This document shows positions 57,901 through 63,490 of a stretch of 64,000 nucleotides of DNA, piece after piece. The translations under genes were made by a program, and so were the position numbers. Below the pieces are notes generated by a model. It searched no databases, was not told the DNA's origin, and worked only from the letters and a program-made list of their open reading frames with translations. The DNA comes from Acholoe squamosa. Lineage: Eukaryota; Annelida; Polychaeta; Phyllodocida; Polynoidae. Within the stretch, counting starts at the first letter, position 1; the number at the start of each line of letters is the position of its first letter. The DNA is taken from positions 10,614,001 to 10,678,000 of the forward strand of contig OX439041.1 in the NCBI GenBank assembly GCA_949317995.1, in the 5' to 3' direction.

Positions 57901-59626
57901 AAGTAGAATGAAAATAAAAGAAAGTAATAGTAAGTTTCATGGGGTTTTCTTATATAAAGTCTAGTTTGTGCATGTGGACTGAATAGTACAGCTGGTGACT
58001 GCATTAGTGCAAAAGAAATTCGAAAAATCACATTTTCCTGTGTGAAGGTGCGCAATGGTGTTTTGACAGTGTTAAAACCATCACTGCACGACCCATGTAC
58101 ATCATACAGGTGTGACACTTACAATACCTGCTAAGATAAACTTGTTTCACAGGCTCCCTGACTTTGGGAGCAATTAACTGATTTTTCATGATTTCCCAAC
58201 CATGTGAACTTGCTACCACACAGGAAAAAATTATTTGATCGTGTTATCAAAATCTAGGTCATGAGCTAATGTTGGATATGGGGTGGTCTGAAACTAGGTC
58301 AATAGGAAACCCATTAGATGTTAATGTTAGGGCCAAATACCAGTGGTTAGGTTATCAGAATGTCTACTTCTTCATATTTTACAGTGTCTGTTCCTATATA
58401 TTTGATCATATCAGAATCTAGGTCATGAACTAATGTAGGTCAGATATATAGGTCATGGGAAAATTAGGTCAAGGTAAACTTTCGTACAGGTAAACATCCG
58501 GGTCAGATAGCTTTTTATTTCATGCTGATATTGTGGTTCATTCCAATTGAATTGACAATTTACTAACTTACCTCCCTTTCATTTCTTCATTTATTATGGC
58601 TAATTGACCCATTATTGGGATCCAGAAGGTCACAACAAATTGTCTGAATACTTAGGACAAAAATGTCAGATTTCTCGATACTCATTCTGCGATTCTGTGA
58701 GAACGAATTGAGATATCAACATGATTCCAAAAGATCTGAAATCCTTGCACTCTCCTGCACAACTAAGACACAGGGGTTTAGCTCTAACTAGTAACTCATT
58801 ATCTTAATTTTCATGTAATGTACCTAGCTAAGCCCTAGCCTAATCCGGCTGATGCCTAGTTTAATATACTGAGTATCGTCTGAGTCACGGGTGGGCCTAC
58901 TTTCGTAGGGCTACGAGAGTGGCTAAGTTTAAATATGGCATCATGATTATCTTTCATTCTGTCACAATCCAATATATATGTCATGATTGTCATTTCAAAT
59001 CAATTCAATTTCAAATGTCATTTGTGGTTTAAATTTAATTATTATCAACCAGCAGTCTCTGCCAGAGAGTGCCTAAACGAGTAGAAACAGACAAATACCG
59101 GTATTTGAGTGTCAATCTATAACATTATCATCATATTGATATATCCCTAATCAGAACAAACACTTCAGTTATGTCTGGAATACACATTGGCGCTTTGAAA
59201 ACACCGGTCGGGCTGTTTGTTGACATCTGAGCACAACCTGTGGAGTGGATTTCAGCTTGACAGGGACACTTTCCGTCAACCTGGTAACGCCGCACAGTCC
59301 ACTAGATCAGACCCAGGGCGCGATATATCAATCCGTAATGGTTTATTTCATATTCTATACTGTACACATCTTCGAATTATCACGATCAATCATACTGGAA
59401 GGCATGAATAACGGCAGAAAAACAGTAAATCTTGCTGAGATTTTGCACGGCTGACAGTCAAACGGAAGTGACTGGATAGGTTGCTGCAGGTGCGAGCGAG
59501 GGGTTGATCAAGTTGACAGGGGAGGGATACTCACGCGAACACGAAGAACAAGGCCGTACAGGCCAATAACAACGTCCATGCACATGTTGCTGGAATAATC
59601 CTGGTTGACAGTTTGCACTTTGGCAT
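26700..59626 (-). CDS. ZDHHC8: Palmitoyltransferase ZDHHC5/ZDHHC8-like, 8 coding exons, 693 aa
   Basis: Membrane protein S-acyltransferase; the family transfers palmitate from acyl-CoA to substrate cysteines. Joined exons (descending): 59626-59535, 45061-44940, 44642-44485, 42878-42706, 41648-41546, 40286-40195, 39687-39549, 27902-26700; 2082 nt, phases agree throughout. Seen in the protein: TM1 about residues 10-31, TM2 about 45-63, DPG at 65-67, cysteine-rich domain 102-136 with catalytic DHHC 127-130 (Cys130), TM3 about 144-169, TM4 about 182-206, TTNE at 212-215, then GKFRGG-NPFTRGC just after TM4. The disordered tail has a proline run near 314-318, a [10 protein letters not shown] block resembling ZDHHC5, a glutamine tract at 663-676 and the C-terminus STYEISV. 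Human ZDHHC5 and ZDHHC8 (about 715 and 765 aa) end in TTYEISV, a PDZ ligand, so assignment to this pair is firm; ZDHHC5 versus ZDHHC8 cannot be separated, and a single invertebrate pro-orthologue is likely. All canonical catalytic residues are present and no frame break was seen. Confidence 0.95.
31853..32146. mobile_element. TA-flanked MITE in intron 7
   Basis: TA-CCATAATCTCCCGCGTACAA at the left and CCTTATAAGCGGGAGATTAAG at the right. The internal GGGGGACACCAAGACCTTTC and AATTTTGAAAAGTCATTAAG parts are in opposite orientation to the tandem-unit copies. Confidence 0.7.
34437..34970. mobile_element. piggyBac-like MITE carrying a 71-bp tandem array
   Basis: Begins at TTAA 34437-34440 with CCTTTTAAGGGCCACTAATG and ends AGCGGCCCTTAAAGGG. 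The middle has been expanded into five 71-bp units (34460-34814), after which a normal right half (TGCATCATGACGGCCAATGG) follows. Confidence 0.7.
34460..34814. repeat. 71-bp tandem repeat, five units
   Basis: GCATTAACGCATCATG recurs at 34460, 34531, 34602, 34673 and 34744, exactly every 71 bp, with GCATTCATG at 34815. Each unit holds ATTGGTTGTCATGATGTATG, GCAGCCCTGGCGAGTAA and GCACCAGGGCT, so it can form a hairpin. Units differ by few bases. Confidence 0.9.
35889..36133. mobile_element. Degenerate TA-flanked MITE in intron 7
   Basis: TA-CCATAATTTCACGCGTATAA at the left and TATGCGTAGGGAGTACGG at the right; the middle CACCAAGGCTTTTCTTTTGA matches other copies. Confidence 0.6.
36196..36489. mobile_element. 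TA-flanked MITE in intron 7
   Basis: TA-CCGTAATCTCCCGAGTATAA at the left; the right end is decayed (CTTTAATGTGACAATACAG-TA). The middle shares CATAACTTTGGTTCTACTTA and GGTCTTGGTGTCCCCCTTGT with the tandem-unit copies. Confidence 0.7.
39549..39687 (-). CDS. ZDHHC8: ZDHHC5/8-like coding exon 7 (start of cytosolic tail)
   Basis: It completes Arg247 and runs to Gln293. The reading includes [20 protein letters not shown] and [19 protein letters not shown], polar and cytosolic, in the position where human ZDHHC5 has its first tail segment ([20 protein letters not shown]). The acceptor is CCCTCCAG and the donor GTAGGC. Identification rests on frame continuity on both sides and on the short KI-M--NGIQ similarity. 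Confidence 0.85.
39688..40194 (-). other. ZDHHC intron 6
   Basis: 507 bp, donor GTAAGG, acceptor CTCCAG. No element recognised. Confidence 0.85.
40195..40286 (-). CDS. ZDHHC8: ZDHHC5/8-like coding exon 6 (post-TM4 conserved block)
   Basis: Residues 217-246 plus two bases of Arg247. It encodes [16 protein letters not shown] and then a cysteine-containing stretch ending [18 protein letters not shown] directly following TTNEQ is diagnostic of the ZDHHC5/8 group. The acceptor is TTGTTCCAG and the donor GTAAGG. Confidence 0.93.
40287..41545 (-). repeat. ZDHHC intron 5 with TA-MITE and piggyBac-like fragments
   Basis: 40341 onward holds the left end of a TA-element (CTGTAATCTGCCGCATATAA), soon truncated. 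41042-41230 and about 41205-41528 are two piggyBac-like copies (ACCCTTTAAGGGGCATTAAT; CCCTTTAAGGGCTGCTGATG) joined head to tail and rich in GCATCATG/CATGATGC. Confidence 0.65.
41546..41648 (-). CDS. ZDHHC8: ZDHHC5/8-like coding exon 5 (TM4, TTxE motif)
   Basis: It completes codon 182 and runs to Q216. It encodes TM4 ([20 protein letters not shown]) and [13 protein letters not shown], containing the TTxE motif (T212 T213 N214 E215) that packs near the active site in DHHC structures. The acceptor is TGGTCCCAG and the donor GTAAGT. Human ZDHHC5 reads [15 protein letters not shown] at the same place. Confidence 0.94.
41649..42705 (-). other. ZDHHC intron 4
   Basis: 1057 bp, donor GTATCC, acceptor GGTCCCAG. 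No repeat family recognised and no coding content seen. Confidence 0.8.
42706..42878 (-). CDS. ZDHHC8: ZDHHC5/8-like coding exon 4 (catalytic DHHC, TM3)
   Basis: Residues 125-181 plus two bases. It begins [20 protein letters not shown], giving catalytic Cys130 and the last zinc ligand Cys136, followed by TM3 ([20 protein letters not shown]). The acceptor is CTTGTTTCAG. The donor reads GTATCC, a GT site but poor beyond position 2; it is chosen because it alone restores the frame into NNIALLVVMC, matching the family across TM4. Confidence 0.93.
42947..43171. mobile_element. TA-flanked MITE, GCGGCTTATA subfamily, intron 3
   Basis: TA-CCATAAATTCTCTGGTAAAG at the left and GGCTGATACGAGAAAATTTCCGG-TA at the right, with a G-run at 43120. 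It belongs to a second subfamily using CCGTAAATTC and GCGGCTTATAC instead of CCGTAATCTC and GCGCCTTATAC. Confidence 0.6.
43686..43762 (-). repeat. tRNA-derived SINE-like fragment, intron 3
   Basis: On the minus strand: GGGGAGTTAGCTCAGGTGGT (A-box and D-arm-like) and, after about 30 bp, GCGGGTTTGAACCTCCC (B-box-like GGTTTGAACC). Stem pairing is incomplete, so a functional tRNA is unlikely. Confidence 0.5.
44111..44424. repeat. Palindromic array of 18-bp repeats (GCATCATGCCCATTGAGT)
   Basis: The left arm (44111-44293) consists of about ten direct copies of GCATCATGCCCATTGAGT with CCCACTGTGT and CCCGCTGTGT variants. Two bases later the right arm (44296-44424) has about seven copies of the reverse complement (CAATGGGCATGATGCACT). 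The arms could pair into a long hairpin. Repetitive HDALNG- and GMMHSM-like translations in this region are by-products. Confidence 0.9.
44485..44642 (-). CDS. ZDHHC8: ZDHHC5/8-like coding exon 3 (cysteine-rich zinc-binding part)
   Basis: Residues 72-124. It encodes [20 protein letters not shown], then the first part of the DHHC cysteine-rich domain with Cys102, Cys105, Cys113, His115, Cys116, Cys119 and Cys122, which in the family build two zinc sites. The acceptor is TTTTTGCAG and the donor GTAAGC. The exon stops one residue before TFDHHC, so the catalytic motif itself is on the next exon. A palindromic repeat array lies only about 70 bp beyond its donor. Confidence 0.95.
44643..44939 (-). 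other. ZDHHC intron 2
   Basis: 297 bp, donor GTGAGT, acceptor TTTTTGCAG. No element recognised. Confidence 0.9.
44940..45061 (-). CDS. ZDHHC8: ZDHHC5/8-like coding exon 2 (TM2, DPG motif)
   Basis: Residues 31-71 plus one base. The acceptor reads TATTTTCAG and the donor GTGAGT. The exon holds the lumenal loop between TM1 and TM2, then TM2 ([18 protein letters not shown]) and the DPG motif conserved in DHHC enzymes just after TM2. Human ZDHHC5 has closely matching VLANFSMATFMDPG at this site. It follows a 14.5 kb first intron. Confidence 0.94.
45880..45965 (-). promoter_or_regulatory. NRF1/ETS/YY1-like motif cluster inside intron 1
   Basis: Within about 55 bp there are GCCATTTT (45898-45905, YY1-like), the perfect palindrome GCGCATGCGC (45923-45932, NRF1 consensus) and CCGGAAGT (45945-45952, ETS/GABP core). 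Such trios are typical of TATA-less animal promoters. On the minus strand the YY1-like site reads AAAATGGC and is followed by a short open frame ([16 protein letters not shown]...). It lies about 0.9 kb upstream of exon 2, so an alternative ZDHHC promoter is possible, as is an old insertion carrying its own promoter. Confidence 0.35.
47247..47430. mobile_element. TA-flanked MITE in intron 1
   Basis: TA-CCGTAATCTCCCGCATATAA at the left, with a second GCGTATAAGGCGCA directly after, and TTATACATGGGAGATTACGG-TA at the right. Internally deleted relative to 20049-20309, which shows the ends suffice to define the family. Confidence 0.8.
48754..49255. mobile_element. Decayed piggyBac-like MITE in intron 1
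   Basis: Left end TTACCCTTCAAGGGCTGATA, then GTCATGATGTAAAAATGCAG; the right part contains GGCATGATGCATTAAGCATG and TTAAAGGGCACTTC. Boundaries are approximate and its middle (48880-49090) is foreign or diverged. Confidence 0.45.
49450..49936. mobile_element. TA-flanked MITE, GCGGCTTATA subfamily, interrupted by another element
   Basis: TA-CCGTAAATTCACTCGTATGT at the left and CTTATACGAGAGAATTTACAG-TA at the right. It is split by a complete insertion at 49570-49846; removing it restores the family order AGAACAGTACTGAACTGCC. Confidence 0.75.
49570..49846. mobile_element. CAGGGTTCCCAC inverted-repeat element nested in a MITE
   Basis: 277 bp with ends CAGGGTTCCCAC and GTGGGAAACCTG (inverted), flanked by AGTACT at 49564-49569 and 49847-49852, a 6-bp target-site duplication. 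The body is made of TTTCCATGACA-type repeats, a widespread animal repeat composition. No coding capacity. Superfamily not assigned. Confidence 0.75.
50389..50989. mobile_element. piggyBac-like MITE hosting a nested TA-MITE
   Basis: Begins CTTTAAATGCTGAAAGCGCA and ends CAGTCCTTAAAGGG-TTAA. Contains GGCATGATGCATGAATGCAA and GCCAGCACTTCACATG, and is interrupted by the TA-MITE at 50722-50967. Confidence 0.65.
50722..50967. mobile_element. TA-flanked MITE nested in a piggyBac-like MITE
   Basis: TA-CCATAATCTCCCACGTAGAA at the left and GCCTTCTACGCGGGACATTACGG-TA at the right. It uses GTAGAAGGCGC in place of GTATAAGGCGC in both termini, so the two ends have changed together or derive from a distinct subfamily. 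Confidence 0.75.
51442..51768. mobile_element. piggyBac-like MITE, diverged
   Basis: Left end ACCTTTAAGGACCGCTTATG, right end GGCGGCCCTTTATAGAG-TTAA. The centre has GGCGAGTCACTCGCC and short unrelated sequence. Confidence 0.55.
52377..52600. mobile_element. TA-flanked MITE, GCGGCTTATA subfamily
   Basis: TA-CCTAAATTCTCTTGTATAAG at the left and GCTTATACCAGAGGGTTTACGG-TA at the right; the internal TATAAGCCACGCATAAGGCT and ACTATTCTATACTGTCAAAC are shared with 52635-52852 in reverse. Confidence 0.7.
52635..52852. mobile_element. TA-flanked MITE, GCGGCTTATA subfamily
   Basis: TA-CCGTAAATGTCGTCATATAA at the left and GCGGCTTACACAAGGGAATTTACGG-TA at the right. It lies 34 bp from its neighbour at 52377-52600. 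Confidence 0.7.
52886..52911. repeat. CA microsatellite
   Basis: About 13 uninterrupted CA dinucleotides. Confidence 0.9.
52953..53030. mobile_element. Left end of a truncated TA-MITE
   Basis: TA-CCGTAATCTCCTGCGTATAA followed by GCCCGCGTATAAGGCGCACC and the standard CCCAACTCAGGGAGGC, after which similarity is lost. Confidence 0.6.
53258..53328. repeat. Dispersed repeat, inverted partner of 58866-58930
   Basis: CCTAGCCACTCTCGTTGCCC through AGGCCCACCCGTGACTCAGA to GATACTCAGTATATTA matches the reverse complement of 58866-58930 with few changes. A weaker third relative is at 63127-63182. Confidence 0.7.
53329..53805. mobile_element. TA-MITE with a second TA-MITE inserted in it
   Basis: Outer element: TA-CCGTAATCTCCCGCGTATAA to TTATACGCGGGAGATTACGG-TA. 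The inner copy at 53440-53676 splits the internal motif GTTAATTTA/GTACTGTTCTATAG, which is continuous at 50824-50850. Confidence 0.85.
53440..53676. mobile_element. Inner nested TA-MITE
   Basis: TA-CCGTAATCTCCCGCGTAGAA to CTTATACGCGGGAGTTTACGG-TA. It uses GTATAAGACGCAC instead of GTATAAGGCGCAC, defining a GACGC subfamily also seen at 54381 and 55749. The host TA is duplicated on both sides. Confidence 0.85.
54256..54681. mobile_element. piggyBac-like MITE with TTAA at both ends, hosting a nested TA-MITE
   Basis: TTAA (54256-54259) then CCCTTTAAGGTCCGCTATCA; the right end is TTAGCGGCATTTTAATGG then TTAA (54678-54681). Arms carry GTCGACATGATGCATGAATG and GCACTTCATCGGTGCATCAT. The TA-MITE at 54381-54599 sits between them. 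Confidence 0.8.
54381..54599. mobile_element. TA-MITE (GACGC subfamily) nested in a piggyBac-like MITE
   Basis: TA-CCGTAATCTCTCGCGTAGAA at the left and GTCACATATGTGAAAGATTACGG-TA at the right. Internal TTCGCGTATAAGACGCACCT and AGTACTTTTCTATAGTAAAA are shared with 53440-53676. Confidence 0.8.
54838..55013 (-). mobile_element. Modular SINE, tail type 2, perfect 14-bp target-site duplication
   Basis: A 176 bp element on the minus strand, flanked by GGGCTTCTCTTGTA at 54824-54837 and 55014-55027. Its head (complement of TTTTAAGTGGGCTAAGGGAG) matches the SINEs at 1828 and 9844; its tail (AAATGGCGTTAAAC then ACTC repeats) matches that at 9844. It is inserted in a GCCGCACCC-type MITE fragment. Confidence 0.82.
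55250..55320 (+). repeat. tRNA-like gene or tRNA-derived SINE head
   Basis: Folds as a near-complete 71-nt cloverleaf: acceptor GGGGAAG with TTTCTCC, D-arm GCTC/GAGC, an anticodon arm with 7-nt loop TTCGAAG (nominal anticodon CGA) and a weakly paired stem, T-arm CCGGG-TTCGAGT-CCAGG with one mismatch, then A. The general sequence recalls tRNA-Ala, and CGA (Ser) without a long variable arm is odd, so a tRNA-derived SINE or pseudogene is more likely than a real tRNA. Downstream (55361-55401) lies inverted SINE tail sequence. Confidence 0.55.
55749..55985. mobile_element. TA-MITE, GACGC subfamily
   Basis: TA-CCGTAAACTTCCGCATATAA at the left and CGTCTTATACGCGGGAGAATATGG-TA at the right. Oriented opposite to 53440-53676, as shown by TACGAGGGGTAATTTTACTA. 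Confidence 0.75.
58866..58930. repeat. Dispersed repeat, inverted partner of 53258-53328
   Basis: ACTGAGTATCGTCTGAGTCA then GGGTGGGCCTACTTTCGTAG and GGCTACGAGAGTGGCTAAG. Confidence 0.7.
59535..59626 (-). CDS. ZDHHC8: ZDHHC5/8-like coding exon 1 (start codon, TM1)
   Basis: Starts at ATG 59626-59624 and encodes [20 protein letters not shown] followed by a hydrophobic stretch ending FFVFA, which is transmembrane segment 1. It ends with two bases of codon 31 before a GTGAGT donor (59534-59529). Basic residues before the hydrophobic stretch fit a cytosolic N-terminus. Human ZDHHC5 has a similarly placed hydrophobic block ending LFFAFT. No in-frame upstream ATG with better context was noticed. A non-coding first exon could lie further upstream, inside or beyond the 421 bp before the divergent exon. 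Confidence 0.92.
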
Positions 59627-60047
59627 TGTGGTGCTTGATTTCTGGGGATTTCAGCTAAAATTGATGTCCCAGAAACAATGATCGTGAGGAGGTGAATTTT
59701 CCACCATCGTACGAAAGCGGTTTGTAGTTCCGACGTGCGCGAACAGAAAGTAGTGCCCTGAGCAGCTTTTGCCTAATCTGGTCTCCAATAAAGTTCATAT
59801 GTCTTTATAATATATAATTTGATAAAAGATGACGAAATTTGGCCGTTTTTTGAGGTAGATGATAAATCTGTGAGATGAATTAAGTGAGTAGGCGGTGTAT
59901 TGATATTTATTCGAACTTATGTGTAATGCGGTCACAAGTGCATGCCGGGACATATTAAAACAGGAAGCAGTCGAAGGTCAAGGTTGTTTATGTCTGTGGC
60001 CGCTCAGCGAAAAGTAGAAAAGTACTGTTACTGATTTTATCTCTCAA
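59627..60047. promoter_or_regulatory. Intergenic interval between divergent start codons, likely bidirectional promoter
   Basis: 421 bp separate the ZDHHC5/8-like ATG (minus) from the ATG of the plus-strand exon at 60048. Scattered CpGs occur (around 59706-59750 and 59995-60010), unlike most of the flanking repeats, and no MITE or SINE copy was recognised inside. No strong TATA box or initiator was identified. The head-to-head layout is the evidence; promoter activity is inference. Confidence 0.5.
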
Positions 60048-60152
60048 ATGGGAAATCAACAAGGACAGCAAGACACCAAAGGGTCATCAAGTCAACAGTC
60101 ATCTTCCGACCCACTTGAGGCTCAGCGCAAACGTCTTCTTGCTGCATTTCAG
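60048..60152 (+). CDS. Probable first coding exon of an unidentified divergent gene
   Basis: The ATG at 60048 opens MGNQQGQQDTKGSSSQQSSS, then DPLEAQRKRLLAAFQ, followed at once by a GTAATATT donor at 60153, ending in phase 0 after 35 codons. MGN with a Gly at position 2 is compatible with N-myristoylation, though the Q/G-rich sequence is not a classical site. Without splicing the frame continues to 60323 (91 aa), but composition changes after the donor. I do not recognise the family, and no convincing second exon was found before 64000, so the gene would continue to the right of the window. Confidence 0.5.
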
Positions 60153-61228
60153 GTAATATTAAATGGACTAGCGCTTGAAGTTGAATTTGACGCAGAGCTA
60201 GTGCTAGACGGAACCATCGCTAAAAGTAGGGAAAACACGCCAAAATTGTTTTCTGGATTTTCCCGAAGTATTTTACACCACCAGAAAGCTGTCAACTTGA
60301 GTAATCTAATGCTTTTTGAATAGTCTTTCTAACAGTACTAGAACAGAAGTTATGAGGAATTGAATATGGAATTTCTATCAAATTTTCTGTCAGTCATTGT
60401 GTCTTTTATCAGTCCCTGCACACTGCGCACAGGCTGCACTGTGACTGGTATCCTGTGACTCACACATTTTAGACCTTGTTTTAATTAATTTGAAATTAAA
60501 TTTGATTGAATAATTATAGAGAGTAACCAATTACACCACTGTAAGCACAACAGTTTGCTGATTATGGGGCTACATTTTGCACCACAAGGAACTGAGATAA
60601 GTATTATAGATCATGTTGGAAAGTCAAAATTTTCTTAATGGTAGAGTGATGAGCTGACCTAAAATTCTTGGATTTTTTACTCAACTCTCTTATACTCTTT
60701 AGCTTTGGGCTAATTTGGGATTATAGATAGTGACCAACTGATTAAAGATCCTAAAAGTAGACACTTTTGTGGTTGTCCCCATATAAGTTCAAAAAAGTTG
60801 GGAAAATATTTAGTTTAAATATTTTTGGATTTAAATCAAAACTCTTCTGAATTATATACAATCTGTCCAGATATTTAATTATTTCTCCCTCTATGGTAAC
60901 TAATAATGTCTTAAGCTTTCAATAGAGGTCTCAAACTCAAAAATCGACCAAGAATTAACAAAAATATCAGCATTTTATATTTCAAGGATTAGTAGAAAAT
61001 CTACTCTTTCTCAAAACTTATACCCATTGAGCACTGATAAGATATTAAATCAATGCCTTGATCTAGAATAAAATTATCCACAAATTTGGATTCCTTGGTT
61101 ATTTTTTCCCTAATTGTTAGAGTATAGTCAATTTTGACAGTGGAAAAGGGCCTGAAAATCAAATTAATGGATTTACTATAGTGACAGATAGGGACTCGCG
61201 GGAGTGGATGCTTGGGTGTTATTCCTAC
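60153..61228. other. Putative intron after the divergent first exon; no element recognised
   Basis: AT-rich, with no conserved open frame or recognised repeat. If 60048-60152 is an exon, this and the rest of the window would be its first intron. Confidence 0.4.
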
Positions 61229-61551
61229 TAGTGGCCGTGGGGAGTCCACGGGAGTCCACACCGTCTGTACTCCGTAGTCGTAGACCTCCGAGGGTCCTGA
61301 CCCTCAGAGACCAAAGGTGTCTGTTGGTAGTCTATCTAGTCAGCAAATCTGGCAGAGTGACCAGTTCTCCTAGAAGTACTTTCTGTCATGTCCAATACTT
61401 ACACCAACACTTCCCCCAATGTGTATCGATAATGACCATATATTCACAATACACAAAAGTTTAAACACTTGAAGTTGAAATGCATGTCATAATTGATAAT
61501 CCAGGTGATGTTCAAATCCCCCTCCCTTACTCCAGCAATCTAAAATGGAAC
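61229..61551. repeat. Direct repeat copy 1 (about 320 bp)
   Basis: From AGTGGCCGTGGGGAGTCCAC through GACCAAAGGTGTCTGTTGGT to CCCCCTCCCTTACTCCAGCA; copy 2 is at 63187-63490. Copy 1 has a local duplication GGGAGTCCACGGGAGTCCAC missing in copy 2. High identity by eye; type unknown. Confidence 0.8.
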
Positions 61552-63186
61552 CAGCAGCAAAGTTTTCCGCCGCTCGGTCAACGTACCGGGCTCGTGCTCG
61601 TCTCCGTCTTAACAGAGAGACTCGCCGAAACCAGCGGCAAAGTTTTCCACCGATCGGTCAGCGTACCGATCGGGAAAACTAGATGACAAATAGATGACAA
61701 ATTCAGATAGAAATACATGCAGGGTCGAGAGAAAAGAAGAATGGGTGGATTGAAAGTGAATAATTATAGAGATTTCTTGATAAAAGCAGTCACGTCAGTG
61801 CGTGAAAACAGCAGACGAACAGACAGACTAGGTCCACTGCCGTCGGAGGCGGGGGAGGTTTCATAGATAAGGGGGGTAATCAGGGACTGCGGGCTTATTT
61901 TCCTCTAGATGGCGCAACAATCGATCTCAATATGTATACACCAGATGACACTGCAAACTGGCTTGGAATTGTAAATAAACAAAGGTGCATGGGCATGGTG
62001 CATGTGTATGGATCAATGAATTTTACACCTCAATACAGTATTGACCATTCATCTATCACATGTACTGATATATTTAAGCATTGGGAAGCCTAAGAAAAAT
62101 GTAAACATGAATAATTGATGGGACATATTGCCTGAATATCTTCCAGTGTCCACATGGTCTCATATACAGGAAACAAGCATGGGCCATGTGGAAAGTGATC
62201 AGGGTCAGGGTTTGTTTGTTGTGGCACAGGAGATTGTGCCACATTAAAATACTCTACTAAAAAATATATGCCCAACTAAAATAAATACCATTAAATGTAT
62301 CATATCCATATCAATAAGTTGTAATACCAGTAAAGAATTCAATGATTTTTTTCTATGTCTGAACCAGTCATGGACATGGGGTCTGAAGGAACCAGCAACC
62401 TGACACAGGAGACTGTGCCACCCTGCCTGCTGACACTGACCCTACTACATGCTTCCGTCTATATACACCGGAAGTAATGATGCACATGAGTAGACTGAGT
62501 TTCGTCTGTGTCATAGTCACTGGGCGCGACTCAGTTAAGGACTGAGTCGCTGGGACTGGCATACCTAAAACTTTCAGGTGCTCTAGAAACGGCAAGTTTC
62601 TAAGAATAACATTTGACAGAAATAAATCCCCAACAATCAGCTTATGATATTGACAAGAGTACCACCTTAGTTTTGCTGTCTGTAAGTGGGAAGGGTGTCT
62701 TTTGTTGGAAACTTTTAGATCGCACCCTTTTCCCAGATTTGGCACACGCTGTGTGGGTTGCAACGGGTAGCTATCAGCAGGTGCATTTTCTGCCAGACAG
62801 AAAGTCAATCTCCACTCTCCAAGCAGATTCTCATGAATAACATTATTTCATGAATAACACCTCTGTTGTGAGACCTGAAACCACATCCAACATGGCCAAC
62901 CGTGGCGGCTAAACTTGATATGAAGGCTAACAGATTTGCAAGAACCAAATAATCTTGGCCCCCGTATTAAAGGTTTCTCACAAAATGGCAACAAACATGT
63001 CTTAGGAAGCCATCTTTAAAAGGAAATCGACATAAAAAAATTATGTCCTACAATTCCAGCCACCTGACAAATGAGCCCTATGCAGGAAGCCTGACTCTCC
63101 CGTCAGGTAAGAGTCAGCGCCCGCTGGACAACTGTGTCATGGGTTGGCCGTTCACTTTGGTAGGGCTATGAGAGTGGCTATAGTGT
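61552..63186. other. Non-coding interval with a short local repeat
   Basis: 61556-61590 and 61630-61665 share AGCGGCAAAGTTTTCCACCG-like sequence. A GCGACTCAG/CTGAGTCGC inverted repeat is at about 62526-62550. A 146-codon minus-strand frame (62808-62368) and a plus-strand frame at 62613-62840 overlap, with no recognised domain. Confidence 0.4.
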
Positions 63187-63490
63187 CGTGGCCGTGGGGA
63201 GTCCACACCGTCTGTACTCCGTAGACCTCCAAGGTCCTGACCCTCAGAGACCAAAGGTGTCTGTTGGTAGTCTATCTAGTCAGCAAATCTGGCAGAGTGA
63301 CCAGTTCTCCTAGAAGTACTTTCTGTCAGGTCCAATACTTACACCAACACTTCCCCCAATGTGTATCCATAATGACCATATATATTCACAATACACACAA
63401 GTTCAAACACTTGAAGTTGAAATGCATGTCATAATTGATAATCCAGGTGATTTTCAAATCCCCCTCCCTTACTCCAGCAGGCTGAAATGG
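63187..63490. repeat. Direct repeat copy 2 (about 300 bp)
   Basis: Matches 61229-61551 from GGCCGTGGGGAGTCCACACC to CCCTCCCTTACTCCAGCAG. Just before it, GTAGGGCTATGAGAGTGGCT is a relative of the 58866 repeat. Confidence 0.8.

Larger units (their letters stand above)
45062..59534 (-). other. ZDHHC intron 1, 14.5 kb, dense MITE graveyard
   Basis: Donor GTGAGT at 59534, acceptor TTTTCAG at 45062. It contains the promoter-like cluster near 45.9 kb and the mobile elements listed separately. Stretches 46000-47246, 47431-48750, 49937-50388, 51769-52376 and 56420-58865 show no gene and no family I can name beyond short MITE-end fragments (for example 48300-48450, 56022-56417 and 56607-56640). Confidence 0.8.

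Noticed and set aside
62368..62840. Overlapping 146- and 75-codon frames near the right edge
   Set aside because: No domain recognised on either strand and no exon structure linking them to the 60048 exon.
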